A stretch of 64,000 bases of DNA. Origin: Palaemon carinicauda. Taxonomy: Eukaryota; Arthropoda; Malacostraca; Decapoda; Palaemonidae. The notes beneath the pieces were generated by a model. The model made no database searches, was not told where the DNA came from, and worked only from the letters and a program-made list of their open reading frames with translations. Shown one piece after another: positions 21,578 through 32,365 of this stretch (its first letter is position 1; each line of letters starts with the position of its first letter). Where the stretch lies: assembly GCF_036898095.1 (NCBI RefSeq), contig NC_090766.1, positions 37,822,787 to 37,886,786 on the forward strand, given 5' to 3'. The position numbers and the translations under genes are program-made.

Positions 21578-23437
21578 CAGAAGGACACTCCGAAGTGGGG
21601 AAGTGCTTTCTGCAATGTCAGCAGCAAGAACCTCTGCGGACATGAGTTTTATAGGAGACACGCAGCATACGCTGTCTCCAAGGATGATCTCCGGTATTGG
21701 GACCCTCAGGTATGTACTGTGTGCACTAACCTGATTAATGAGACATTTAAATAGCTAGGAAGAAGCTTCGTACCTGGGTAAGGGGCTTCCAAAAGTACAC
21801 TTCTGGCCCTTATCTTCCAAATGAGAAGATGAGGGCGTATCTTTTCCCTAAGGCATCAGATGATGCAGTGATTCCCCAGCCTCAAGAGGAGATCCCCTAA
21901 GTTCAGATCCAGGTGGATGCTGAAGTCGCGGTCGCGATGCAAGACATCCAGCTAAATGACAGGATATCTGATGTGGACGGGTGTCAGGAGGAAGACCTCC
22001 TTGCAGAAGCCCAGGATGAAGTTCAAGCCCCTCTACATCGGCCGGTCTCCCAGTAGAGCTGGGACAGGCCCTCTCTTCTATTGTTGGAATGATCCAACAA
22101 ATGCAGAAGGAGAATCAGGAGAAGGCGGCCGCAATGGAACTGCGAATGCAGTGCCTTGCAGAATCACATGGGCCCCAGAAAAGCTCAATGTGAAAGACCT
22201 TCCTTTGTGCTCGGATGCTAACCCATGGAGGTATGCTGAGCACATGTCGATGACGACTGGAAAGATCGTCATCTCGGATATGCTGGGCTCAGTTCCCCTG
22301 GAGGGTGGAATTCTGGCCCAGCAAGGCACCATATCCGGACTGTTATGTCCGGCTGAGGAAGGAACCAGCTTCAAAGGAGGAGGCAGAGCCGAAGGAGGTC
22401 ATAGTGATGACCATGCTAAGGCTCAAGCTCTACTTTCATCTTCGATGAAAGAGAGGGGCTTCTCTAACTCAAAGGTAGCTGCATTGAATAGGAAGCTCCC
22501 TTCCTTTGTGTCCTCGCCTACTAGAGCCTTCCCCCTTTTACAGAAAGGGTTTCTGGCTGTACTAAAAGCAATCGAGGCCGGCAAGTCTTGCCCCTCCCTA
22601 GAGGAGTGTAAACCCTTGTCGCTGGCCCTGCCTATGGACCACAAAGATTGGAAGGACGTCCATCTTACGTTCTAAGTGGGAAAGTTGGAGGCTGATATTG
22701 CCGGACGTCAGTTCGGCAAGGACCTCCCTAAGCTGTCTGACTTTCTTTTGCGAAGTGAGTTCGATACAAAAGAAAGACTGACTGCCTCAATGTCTCTTCA
22801 GACTACTCTCGAGACGATGGCAAGTGACCCCAAGGTCCATGAAATGTTCATGGTAGTGGCCAAGCCTCATCTGGCCACAGTGACGAAGGACCTTTATGGC
22901 TTCGTCAAGGCAAGGAGAGCTTGTAGGGAGTTCGTGTTTACCTCGGCTACAGTGAGGCACGAGCTAAAGAAACTAATCTCCTCCAACATTTGGGGAAAAG
23001 ACCTTTTTCCCTACCGACTTGGTCAAAGAAGTTTTTGATAAAGCCACCTTGGAGAATAGAAACCTTCTCCAGAAGTGGGACCTGGCTATCAAAAGAAAGT
23101 CTTCCCCGGATGAGGGTCCTCAACCAAAGAGGAAGACTATGAGGACTAGGCTACCGTCTCGGCCAGCCAAGCCTCTTAGACAGCAACAGCAACTGCAATT
23201 GCCATTGCCCCAGTGCCCCAGATTGTGGCACAAACCCCGACCACCTTTCAGTGGGTACCCCAGGCCGTGTCGACACAGTCCACGGCATTCACCCCAGCGT
23301 TCGAAGGGCAGTCTACTTCCTTCCGAGCAAAGCCTAGAGGAGCAGCCAGAGGCTCGTCTAGACGCCCCTCAAGGGGAAGGGGATTCAGGGGTGGTCGTGG
23401 TCAGGAAGGCAAGACCTCAGGACAGCAGTCCAAGTGA
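21578..23437 (+). pseudogene. DIRS gag-like ORF, broken
   Basis: Coding evidence continues across several phases. A Cys/His-rich N-terminal part has WGSAFCNVSSKNLCGHEFYR and CTVC (to about 21754). Then RTWVRGFQKYTSGPYLPNEK (about 21769 on) with stops at 21898 and 22054. A frame from about 22170 (LPLCSDANPWRYAEH) reads to a stop at 22673-22675 and continues in phase to 23038. The next phase holds KWDLAIKRKSSPDEGPQPKR, and the last ends in an Arg/Gly-rich tail (RGRGFRGGRG) with a stop at 23435-23437. The order and basic RG-rich end fit a nucleic-acid-binding Gag. At least four lesions make it a pseudogene. Confidence 0.75.
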
Positions 23438-24130
23438 GGTGATACCGGTAGGAGGGAGACTTCTGAAATTTCGGGATCGGTGGACCTTCGATCCCTGGGC
23501 CCACAGCCTACTCAAGAATGGATTGGGCGGGAGCTGGTACAGCACTCCACCCCCGTACCTTCGGTTTTTCCAACACTCCACCCCCGTTATGGAGGAGTAC
23601 GTTCAAGAACGGTTGGAGAAAAAGGGTGAAGCCCATCAATTTCTAAGGGAGGCTGTTTTGTGTTCCCAAGAAAGACTCGGAAAAGCTCAGAGTCATTCTG
23701 GACTTGTCGCCACTTAACAAGTTCATAGTGAATTGCAAATTCAAAATGCTAACACTGCAACACATAAGGACCTTACTGCCCAAGAGGGCATATTCCGTCT
23801 CTATAGACTTGTCAGATGCCTACTGGCACATTCCAATTAGCCATCGACTCTCCCCCTACCTAGGGTTCAGGCTACAGCGAAGACTATACGCCTTCGGAGC
23901 CATGCCATTCGGGCTAAACATAGCCCCAAGGATTTTTACGAAGCTTGCGAGCGTAGCTCTCAAACAATTTCGCCTAAAGGGAATTCAGGTAGTAGCCTAC
24001 CTGGACGACTGGTTGGTGTGGGCAGCATCCGAGACAGAATGCTTGCAAGCTTTCAGTCAGTGATCCAGTTCCTAGGGTACCTAGGCTTCAAGATCAACAG
24101 AAAAAGTCTCGACTTTCTCCATCTCAAAAG
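23438..24130 (+). pseudogene. DIRS reverse transcriptase, broken
   Basis: Opens with the DIRS-typical VGGRL..F..RW...DPW motif (about 23446-23510). A frameshift near 23650 leads to VPKKDSEKLRVILDLSPLNK (about 23660), then the catalytic Asp in SIDLSDAYWHIPI, YAFGAMPFGLNIAP and the YLDDWL box (about 23998-24015; YxDD motif present). Another frameshift lies near 24063, after which FLGYLGFKIN follows. The Y-L-D-D-W-L form and PFGL..AP are characteristic of the DIRS/Ty3-like RT class, not of LINEs. Confidence 0.9.
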
Positions 24131-25140
24131 TTCCAGTGGCTAAGATCCACTGGGACCTTTTGTCACACCGTTTCTCCACCCCAGCGAAGAAAAGGAAGGA
24201 GATAGCGGGTTCTGTCAAGAGACTTCAAGATTCCGAAAGGATATCAAGACACGAGCAGGAGAGAGTACTGCGCTCTCTCCAGTTTGCTTCGGTGACAGAC
24301 CCAGTGCTAAGAGCACAGCTAAAGGATGCAATCGGAGTTTGGAGAAGTTATGCATCAAACGCGTGAAGAGATCTGAGAAGACCAGCCGCTTCGGCTAAGT
24401 ACTCTTCTCAGGCCTTGGTCCCAAGCCAGACATCTAAAGAAGTCAGGTTCTTCTTCAGCCACCTCCCCCGTCGGTGACGATTCACTCAGACGCCTCAAAG
24501 GAGGGATGGGGAGGTCACTCTCATCGGAAAAAAGTCCAGGGGACTTGGTCCAGGCTATTCAAGACCTTTCTCATAAAACTTTCTAGAAGCTAGGGCAGTG
24601 CTCCTTACCTTAAAGAAAGTCTCCCCGCGTCATTCGTTCCACATAAAGTGGTAATAGACAGCGAGGTAGTTGTAAGATACTTGAATCGACAAGGATCGAG
24701 GTCACCACCTCTCAACCAGGTGATGTTGGCCGTCTTCCGATTGGCGGAAAAGAAGAAGTGGTACCTGTCGGCAGTTCACCTTCAAGGAGTCCGCAATGTG
24801 ACAGCGGACGCTCTATCCAGGTTCACACCGATAGAGTCAGAATGGTCCTTAGACGCAGGATCATTCTCCTTCATTCTGAATCAGTCCCAGAACTGCAGAT
24901 AGACCTCTTTGCGACGAAAGACAACAAGAAGTTGCCCCTGTACGTGCCCCGTACGAGGACCCCTTAGCGGAAGCAGTGGACGCGATGTCCCTCGACTGGA
25001 ACAGATGGTCCAAGATTTATCTGTTCCCTCCTCACAACCTTCTGTTGAGGGTCCTCAACAAACTGAGATCCTTCAAAGGGTAGCGGCAATAGTGGCCCAC
25101 AAGTGGCCGAACAGCGTGTGGTTCCTCCTGGCATTGGAAC
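24131..25140 (+). pseudogene. DIRS RNase H and connection region, broken
   Basis: IHSDASKEGWGGH (24480 on) gives the first RNase H acidic site. After a stop near 24590, the frame 24648-24902 carries VVIDSEVVVRYLNRQ and the terminal GVRNVTADALSRF, the usual RNase H end. Two phases later come IDLFATKDNKKLPLYV and WNRWSKIYLFPPHNLL (about 24900-25040), a segment that precedes the recombinase in DIRS pol. Frameshifts near 24890 and 24955 separate the pieces. Confidence 0.85.
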
Positions 25141-26208
25141 TGTAGCTGAAGTTTGTACCACTACCAGATCCAGTTCTGACCCAGCGAGTCCAGAAGTCAA
25201 CTGTCTGCGCTTCATTACAGAAAACCCGGACCCTGCAGTTCATGATTTTCTCTCCCTAGCGGTGAGAAAGCGTTTCGGGATTTCGAAAGCCAGTATAGAC
25301 TTCATTGAGGAATATAAATGCAAATCTACTAGAAGGCAATATGAGTCATCTTGGAGAAAATGGGTGGCCTCTTGTCAAGGCGAAGATTCCGCAGGAGATC
25401 TTGACAGACTTCTGCTTATCTTTTTTCCCCACCTCCATGGTCAAGGGTTGGCAGCGAACACGATTTCAGCGTGTAAGTCTGCTTTGACAAGACCCATTCT
25501 ATATGCCTTCCAGGTCGACCTAGGTAACGAGATCTTTAATAAAGTCCCGAAAGCCTGTGCTAGGCTCAGACCTTCAGCACCTCCAAAGCCCATTTCATGG
25601 TCTTTAGACAAGTTCTTCATTTCGCTTCTCTGTTGAGCAATGAAGAATGTGCGTTAAAGGATTTGACACAAAAAGTTATTTTCCTAATTTGCACTCGCGT
25701 CCGGGGCCAGGGTTAGTAAGATTGTAGCCTCTCGAGAGAGGCAGGTCGTGTTCAGTTCCTGGATGGGGAAGAACTGAACCTGTTTCCGGATCCTACGTTT
25801 CTCGCCAAGAATGAGTTACCCACCAACAGGTGGGGTCCCTGGAGAATCTGCCCTCTGAAAGAAGATGCATCTCTATGTCCAGTAGAATGCCTAAAGGTCT
25901 ATCTTCATAGAACTTCAGACTTCAAGGGTGGTCAACTATTCAGGGGAGAAACATCAGGCTCAAATTTATCTCTGAATCAACTCAGAGCGAAAATCACATA
26001 TTTTATTCGCAGAGCGGATCCTGACAATACACCCGCAGGTCACGATCCGAGGAAAGTTGCCTCATTCTTAAATTTCTTTAATTGCATGGATTTTGAACAT
26101 CTCCATTCATACACTGGCTGGAAGTCTTCCAGAGTGTTCTTTCGCCACTATGCGAAGCAAGTAGAGGAACTAAAAGAGATCTGTGGTAGCAGTGGGTCGC
26201 GGTGTTAA
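25141..26208 (+). pseudogene. DIRS tyrosine recombinase, broken
   Basis: The N-terminal core-binding part is in the frame to 25636 (RRQYESSWRKWVASC, GLAANTISACKSAL). The catalytic part follows after indels: LASGARVSKI with the first Arg (codon 25709), then an open stretch to the TAA at 26206 with AGHDPRK (His-x-x-Arg, 26041-26052), TGWKSSRVFFRHY with the presumed nucleophile Tyr (26149-26151). The R, H-x-x-R, W and Y signature of tyrosine recombinases is complete, although the reading frame is not. In DIRS elements this enzyme is proposed to integrate circular double-stranded DNA. Confidence 0.88.
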
Positions 26209-27085
26209 CCCTACTGTTTAACTCTGCGAGGAACAGTGGTCTTAATTGGGACGATTAATTCCAGGGTGAGTGTGTAGTTACATACTGTACTACAAACTAA
26301 GTGAGGGCACTGTGTTGCCCATCCAGACTGTTCCATTTCCGAAGGTGAACCTAGCATAAGTGCAGACATGTGTGCCGAGCGTTTCTAACGCTAATGTCAT
26401 TGATTTGTAATACAGGCTTTTATGACTTTGATACCTCGGTATCTTAAAAGTGGCATCTAATGTTTTTCTTTCAGACAAACAAGCCCTGTTTACTATCATA
26501 CTTATGCTTAAAGTTTTGGGTTATCCTCTTCTTATATATATATATATATATAATTGTGGTTAACCTGTCTATTTATTGCCTGTCAATAATCTGGTTCTTG
26601 AGAACCTTGCGTCTCCTTCACCTGTGTCAATTTACTGGTATAATTGAGCATTCATTCTATGTACCTTATCTGGGATAATTCTAATAGAATTGTTCCTTTA
26701 TGCAAGCTATGTTGCATTGGTTTTCCTCCTATGCGGATATAAAACCTTTGTCCAATACAAGTATTGTGCGGAAAACTGGTCGATATTTCATATTGACGCA
26801 GTGGTCCTTTACAAACTATGCTTTACTTAATATAGGGCGAGACCACTATATTAGCTTGCCTGGTATTCGTACATAGATATATGTACTCTTCGAGACTTTT
26901 CCAGAGTCTAGTAGGACTCTTCCCTGTAGGGGGCAGGAAGCTCTAACATAGTTTATAGTTAGTTGAAAAGATGTATAACGGTAACATCTTAGGTCTCTAG
27001 GTCTAGTCGACCGGGAAAAAATTACCTCCGGGGAGTACGGCACGTTCTGAGAATCCACAGATACAGTAATGCTCTGGTACACTTC
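26209..27085 (+). other. DIRS 3' untranslated region
   Basis: About 880 bp from the recombinase stop to the internal complementary region. It contains a short TA run near 26536. Small open frames lack protein features. Confidence 0.6.
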
Positions 27086-27182
27086 CATCAGGACGACATG
27101 GCTTGAGCCCAAAAAACGGATTTTGAGCGAAGCGAAAAATCTATTTTTGGGTGAGATGGCCATGTCGTCCTGATGGACCCGC
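27086..27182 (+). repeat. DIRS internal complementary region (ICR)
   Basis: The left half (CATCAGGACGACATGGCTTG to CCCAAAAA) is the reverse complement of the left end of the element (19035-19068). The right half (AACGGATTTTGAGCGAAGCG onward to about 27180) is the reverse complement of the right end (27563-27627). The two meet at an A6 run. This fused-ends arrangement is the signature of DIRS1-type elements and is thought to template completion of the terminal repeats in the circular intermediate. Confidence 0.93.
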
Positions 27183-27246
27183 CCTTGCCTTTCTAAGAAA
27201 GGGCTGTAGGACCCCTCCCTACATACAGTATCTGTAGCACCTCGTG

Positions 27247-27627
27247 TACGCTACAAGGAATACAGATGGCGCCAGGATTGGCGCCAGGCACGCATACGAA
27301 TCGGGGGATAGGGAAGCCTTGGGAGCGGCTCCCCTTTTTCTTTCCCGAATTCGTATCTCGTCAATCTCCCTCCCACGAGACGAATCTCTGTTCAGGTCGT
27401 AGATTGCCATGTGACGTGTCTAGAATACGTCCTCTGATATGTCGCGATATCCCTTTCACGAGGGATACTCGCTCCAGGAGTTAGAATTCTGGTACCTTAA
27501 GGTAAATTCTCTGGGAATATCGCCGTAGTTGTAATATACCCTAGGAAGCTACCCTATAGGAACTTCCATCAGGACGACATGGCCATCTCACCCAAAAATA
27601 GATTTTTCGCTTCGCTCAAAATCCGTT
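27247..27627 (-). repeat. DIRS right inverted terminal repeat
   Basis: Reverse complement of the left repeat, plus an outer extension ending TCGCTTCGCTCAAAATCCGTT at 27627, next to TATATATATG. It shares CGATATCCCTTTCACGAGGG with the left copy. Differences from the left repeat are few, so decay is modest. Confidence 0.93.
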
Positions 27628-27715
27628 ATATATATATGTGTGTGTATGTACATGTGTGTGTACGCGCGTGTGTGTGTATGTACATGTGTGTGTGCGCGCG
27701 TGTGTGTCTCGTTTT
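27628..27715. repeat. (TG)n/(TATG)n microsatellite
   Basis: TGTGTG with TACATG and GCGCG interruptions, immediately outside the DIRS right end. Confidence 0.93.
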
Positions 27716-27783
27716 AGTTTTAAATCTGTATGTGAATATCCAAAAGAACCTCAAGATGAAAGATTAATGAGGTTGACCAAAAT

Positions 27784-27786
<3 letters not shown>

Positions 27787-27877
<91 letters not shown>
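27787..27877. repeat. (GA)n microsatellite
   Basis: Pure GA run of about 90 bp. Confidence 0.97.
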
Positions 27878-27880
<3 letters not shown>

Positions 27881-27954
27881 AATATATACCAAAATACTCT
27901 TACAGCAATCTTCAACAACCTAAGAAATACAGCATAAAAAGACCTCAATAAATG

Positions 27955-28600
27955 TTCCCGAAAAAAAAAATTCTTTAAAGAAAACAATGGAAACGTTTCC
28001 AAAAAAAACTATGAAAATGTTCCTAAAAAATTCTCAACAAAAAACAATGGAAATGTTTCCAAAAAAAACTTTTCTTGAAAGAAAACAATATAAATATTCC
28101 CGAAAAACATTTCATTGAAAGAAAACAATTAACATGTTACAAAAAAAAAAATTCTTTAAAAACAATGGAAATGTTTCCAAAAAATTTTTTCAAAAGAAAA
28201 CAATGAAAATGCTCCCCAAAAAAAATCTTAATAGAAAACGATGGAAATGTTTCCAAAAGACATTTGCTTGAAAGAAAACAATTAAAACGTTCCCGAAAAA
28301 AAAAATTCTTAAAAGAAAACAATGGAAATGTCTCCAAAAACGTTTTTTTCAAAGAAAACAAAGAAAATTTTCCCAAAAATTTTTTTTAAAAGAAAACTGG
28401 AAATGTTTAAAAACAACTTTTTTTTTGCAAAAAAACAAAGAATGTTCCCATAAAAATCTTAAAAGAAAATAATGGAAATGTTTCCAACAAAAAACATTTT
28501 CTTAAAACAGAACAATGGAAATGTTTCAGAAAAAGAAATCTTACTAAAAGACAATGGAATCCCTCTCTTAAAAAAAAAAATAAATAAATAAATAAATAAA
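27955..28600. repeat. About 40-bp degenerate A-rich minisatellite
   Basis: GAAAACAATGGAAATGTTTC cores recur every 37-41 bp (27984, 28044, 28084, 28124, 28161, 28199, 28237, 28276, 28317 and beyond), separated by A/T homopolymers. The tract ends in (AATA)n at 28570-28602. Phe-rich minus-strand frames are artefacts. Confidence 0.88.
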
Positions 28601-28913
28601 TAAACTACGGCCCACCCTGTGTAGAACAGACCAAAGCCATAAATCGCCCTTTCAGAAATATTCTGAGTAACGAACCAGAGACCAAGCAAGCCAAGGAAAT
28701 ATAAAAGCTTTCCAAGACCATTAAACAAGCAGCCATTTGTCACTTGTGCAGAGAACTCACACACACAAAATGCACGCACGCACGCACACAACATGCACGC
28801 ACGCCCACAAACAACTGTGGTCTAAAGAATGTTTTGCAAGTGGCAACCTCCCATTGTTTACTGAACGTGTTAACCCAAGTGAATCTGCACTTTACGTTTA
28901 ATGGCGACTGCCA
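28601..28913. other. Anonymous sequence
   Basis: About 300 bp with short CACG/CA tracts near 28770. No gene or repeat family recognised. Confidence 0.4.

Positions 28914-28946
<33 letters not shown>
28914..28946. repeat. (CA)n microsatellite
   Basis: Pure CA run. Confidence 0.95.
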
Positions 28947-28948
<2 letters not shown>

Positions 28949-29030
28949 AATATATAACAGGAAATTTTCTTATCTCGTCAATTCATCGTTTTCTCTTCCC
29001 CCCCACATTTTTTTTTTTTTTTTTTATTCT

Positions 29031-29215
29031 CTGGGGAGACATTCTGCGTGGGGATACCTTAAGGTGGTGAATGGGTCTGTATAGTGCCATGATCAGCAAA
29101 GATGTACTAGTTATAGCCACCCATACTAGGTTGGTTTGCTGTGAGCTATCATGCCCTCTATAGATCGACATCGGTGACTACTCAAACCTAATTAGACTTT
29201 CAATGTCGAGACCAA
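29031..29215 (-). repeat. Dispersed repeat family D fragment, minus orientation
   Basis: ACCTTAAGGTGGTGAATGGG, GATCAGCAAAGATGTACTAG and ACTAGGTTGGTTTGCTGTGA match the unit at 2524-2770. It is more diverged than that copy and lacks an adjoining TA array. Confidence 0.75.
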
Positions 29216-29458
29216 TCATCATCATTGATATCATTATCCTTCAGCAGACCATTTAATCCACATGGCATATAAGCATCCAGAGCTTCTCTGCAAACAATGC
29301 AGGAATACATTATTTATTAACATAAAAACTAACAAAATAAAAATAATAAAAATAATTGGAATATCTAAAATAATAAATAATTAAAATAGTAATGATAATT
29401 ATGTAAATAGTTTAAAGAATGACAACTTTAAGAATAAATAAAATAACAATAGAAAAAT

Positions 29459-29512
<54 letters not shown>

Positions 29513-29664
29513 TATTATCATTATTATTATTAATCATCGTCTCGTCATTCAAAATCTAACACTATAATCTAGCATTGAAAACAGATTCAATGTAATAATT
29601 AAACCTCTCCTTAAAAATAAAAAATATCATTGCGAGAAACTTCACACATCTTCCCTTGGCGGGC
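29216..29664. repeat. A/T-rich tract with (TAA)n
   Basis: AATAAA-rich sequence with a TAA array at 29461-29510 followed by an inverted ATTATT stretch. Nothing coding. Confidence 0.7.
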
Positions 29665-29905
29665 GGAAAACATTACATAATAGTGTACGCAACCCGTCAA
29701 AAATGAAAGCTAAATATTTAGATATAGGTATGCATAATCAAAACTTCCAACCCCCTCCCCCTTTCATAAACACAATCCGACAGTTTCGGCAATTTGTGGG
29801 AGATATTGGTTTCCGAGTGTATCTCTTGAGGCACTTCCTCTCACCAGGGTATAACTACATCATGTTCCCCCTACCCGAGGCGTGATAAGAAACAAATATA
29901 TATAT
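29665..29905 (+). repeat. Dispersed repeat family E
   Basis: CCCGTCAAAAATGAAAGCTA, TAAATATTTAGATATAGG, CCCCCTCCCCCTTTCATA and CCCCCTACCCGAGG match 15300-15545 and the reverse of 42722-42968. It is followed by a short TA run. Confidence 0.8.
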
Positions 29906-29910
29906 AATAA

Positions 29911-30089
29911 ACATACAACAAATGCCGTTTCTAGCCCATGGCTGGACAAAGGCCTCAGACATATCCTTAGTTGTGGCTCTTAAAATATTTCGTTTTTCCT
30001 TGTTTCCTTTCCTCACTGGGCTATTTTCCCTGTTGGAGCATCTGGGCTTATAGCATCCTGCTTTTCCATCTAGGATTGTAGCTTAGCAA

Positions 30090-30133
<44 letters not shown>

Positions 30134-30315
30134 TGTTATATCTGTGGTTTTGCCATTTTCATCACCACGCTGGTCACTGCGAATTGGTGATGGTGGAGCA
30201 TCAAGTCTGATTGTTCACGTCAAACCAACCTACTAAGGGTGGCCCCGACTAGTACAGCTTTGCTGATCAGACAATACACAAACCCTTTCGCCACGTTAAG
30301 GTACCCCACTCAAAA
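29911..30315 (+). repeat. Dispersed repeat family D, split by a nested TAA-tailed element
   Basis: The left part (29920-29978: GGCTGGACAAAGGCCTCAGA) and right part (30135-30315: TTTGCCATTTTCATCACCAC, GTACAGCTTTGCTGATCAGA) are contiguous in the copy at 58640-58868. Here they are separated by 29979-30131. The unit runs into a TA array at 30316. Confidence 0.8.
29979..30131 (+). mobile_element. Nested TAA-tailed LINE 3' end
   Basis: TTGTTTCCTTTCCTCACTGG, GGGCTTATAGCATCCTGC and TTGTAGCTTAGCAAGTAAT followed by (TAA)n. It is 5' truncated to about 110 bp plus tail and inserted into family D. Confidence 0.85.
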
Positions 30316-30342
30316 GGGATATATATGTGTGTATATATATAC

Positions 30343-30415
<73 letters not shown>

Positions 30416-30423
30416 CATATATA
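30316..30423. repeat. (TA)n microsatellite tail of family D
   Basis: TATATGTG then TA with few interruptions, joined directly to the family D unit. Confidence 0.93.
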
Positions 30424-30891
30424 AATAGCCAGACAGGTTACACATTTCATAGGGGAGATTCCTACCACTGGAGGCCCAGACATTCCATCTCGCATTTTGA
30501 GCTTCGACCACGAGATATAACCCTCGAGCGAACTGCTCCAAGCCCTGCATTGCTTGCTGCAAGATTATGAATCCAGACCCCTTGCAAATGCACACAATGT
30601 CTAATTGCACAATCATCGTGAGCAGCGGACCGCGAAAAAAAAAGAAAAAACAATTGTAGCGTTGCACGTCCCGGACACTTTGCAATGTTGTGCATCACTC
30701 AGAAGCAAGGCTCCCTGTAATGATCCAATTACGAGAGCTCTGGGGGTAACCTGCGTGCATTGTTATTCTCATTACAGTTTGTAATAAAAGGTTAATAGAA
30801 AGGTAACTATCAAGGCGAGGCGTTTAAGCTTCAAACGATTCCATTTAATAGGCAGTTCCTCTCATAACTTTTACGATAAAAACATTTCATA

Positions 30892-30892
<1 letters not shown>
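30424..30892. other. Anonymous sequence
   Basis: Mixed-composition sequence without a convincing coding frame; a 129-residue minus frame here is largely TA translation plus chance extension. Confidence 0.45.
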
Positions 30893-30976
<84 letters not shown>

Positions 30977-31169
30977 CGGCCAAGGATGTAATCAGTAAAC
31001 GATATAAATTTAAGGCGTAGTGATAAAGTAATAAAAATAACTACCTCACAATGTACGCTTCACGATTGATATTGAAAAAATTAGTACAATAACAATAATA
31101 AAATTAACATGCTCTGAATGATGCCATGCATCTACAATAATAAAATCATAGACTTAAGATAATAACAAA

Positions 31170-31210
<41 letters not shown>

Positions 31211-31304
31211 TAATAATAATTATAATAATAATAAAAACAACAGCAATAATAATAATAATAATAATAATAATTATAATAATAATAATAACCTTAATAACAA
31301 CAAC

Positions 31305-31336
<32 letters not shown>

Positions 31337-31385
31337 TAATAATAATAACAACAACAACAACAAAAACAATCCGCAATCTCAGAAT
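30893..31385. repeat. (TAA)n arrays
   Basis: A pure array at 30893-30976 and mixed AAT/AAC arrays at 31160-31370. Ile/Val-rich frames are artefacts. Confidence 0.95.
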
Positions 31386-31740
31386 AATAACAATAATCTC
31401 CCACCTAAAACAATAATTAGCAATATGCAATAATTCGAGGGGGGAAAAAAGAAAAAAAAATCAATAACTATAATACCGTCTGTGATTAAACATTCAAGTC
31501 AAAAACTCCTCTCGTCTTCGCTTTGCGCTGAAAGGATAATTGACAACGCACGACTCAAATCTCGTTTAAGAGTTTAACGAATCGATCGACAAATTACGAC
31601 GGTACATCAGCTAGAATAATCGTCACGTAAAACGTATAAAATGGAGATAAAAAGACTTTGCTGCTCGGCTAATGGTACGCGAAATCATGAAATTGCTCTG
31701 ATCTCGAACATCTTCGGAGATGGAGAAAAAATTATGGATT
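31386..31740. other. Anonymous sequence
   Basis: No gene recognised. Confidence 0.4.
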
Positions 31741-32230
31741 TTTTTTTAAAGACCGTTTGATTACAAGTGTGAACTGGAGATAAGAGATTGTTGCTTGCCT
31801 AATGGTACGCAAAATCATGAAAAAAAGTCATGGAACAAAAGTTGTGGATTTTTTTAAAGACCGTTTGATTACAAGTGTGAATTGATTCTACAAAAAAAGT
31901 TAGATATGCTTAAATTGCAAATTTAATTTTTTTTTTTTTTTTGTTGTTGTTACATAAAATAAAAAAATGTTCCTTTCCTCACTGAGCTGTTTTCAAAGAC
32001 TGTTTGATTACAAGTGTCAATTGGAGATAAGAGATTGTTGCTTGGCTAATGGAACGCGAGATCATGAAACCAATCATGGAACAAAAATTGTGGATTTTTT
32101 TTAAAGACCGTTTGATTACAAGTGTGAATTGATTCTACAATAAAAGGTCAGCTATGCTTAAACTGCAGATTAAAAAGTATGTTTTTTTCGGTAGTTACAT
32201 GAAAATAAAATAATGTTCTCAACACATCTA
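31741..32230. repeat. Imperfect tandem duplication, about 247-bp period
   Basis: GGAGATAAGAGATTGTTGCT and AAGACCGTTTGATTACAAGT with CAATCATGGAACAAAA-type sequence recur: the stretch from 31767 matches the stretch from 32014. Between the copies lies a short fragment TTCCTTTCCTCACTGAGCTG resembling the LINE 3' end. Confidence 0.82.
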
Positions 32231-32320
32231 TTTCCTTATTCTCTTTCCTCACTGATCTGTTTTCCTTGTTTGGGGTCCTTGCTTGCTTACTTTTAGATTA
32301 CTTTACCTCATAATAATAAC

Positions 32321-32330
<10 letters not shown>
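32231..32330 (+). mobile_element. Degenerate TAA-tailed LINE 3' end
   Basis: TCTTTCCTCACTGATCTGTT and a degraded version of the conserved 3' end, followed by TAATAATAAC. It lies tail-to-tail with the next element. Confidence 0.6.
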
Positions 32331-32365
<35 letters not shown>

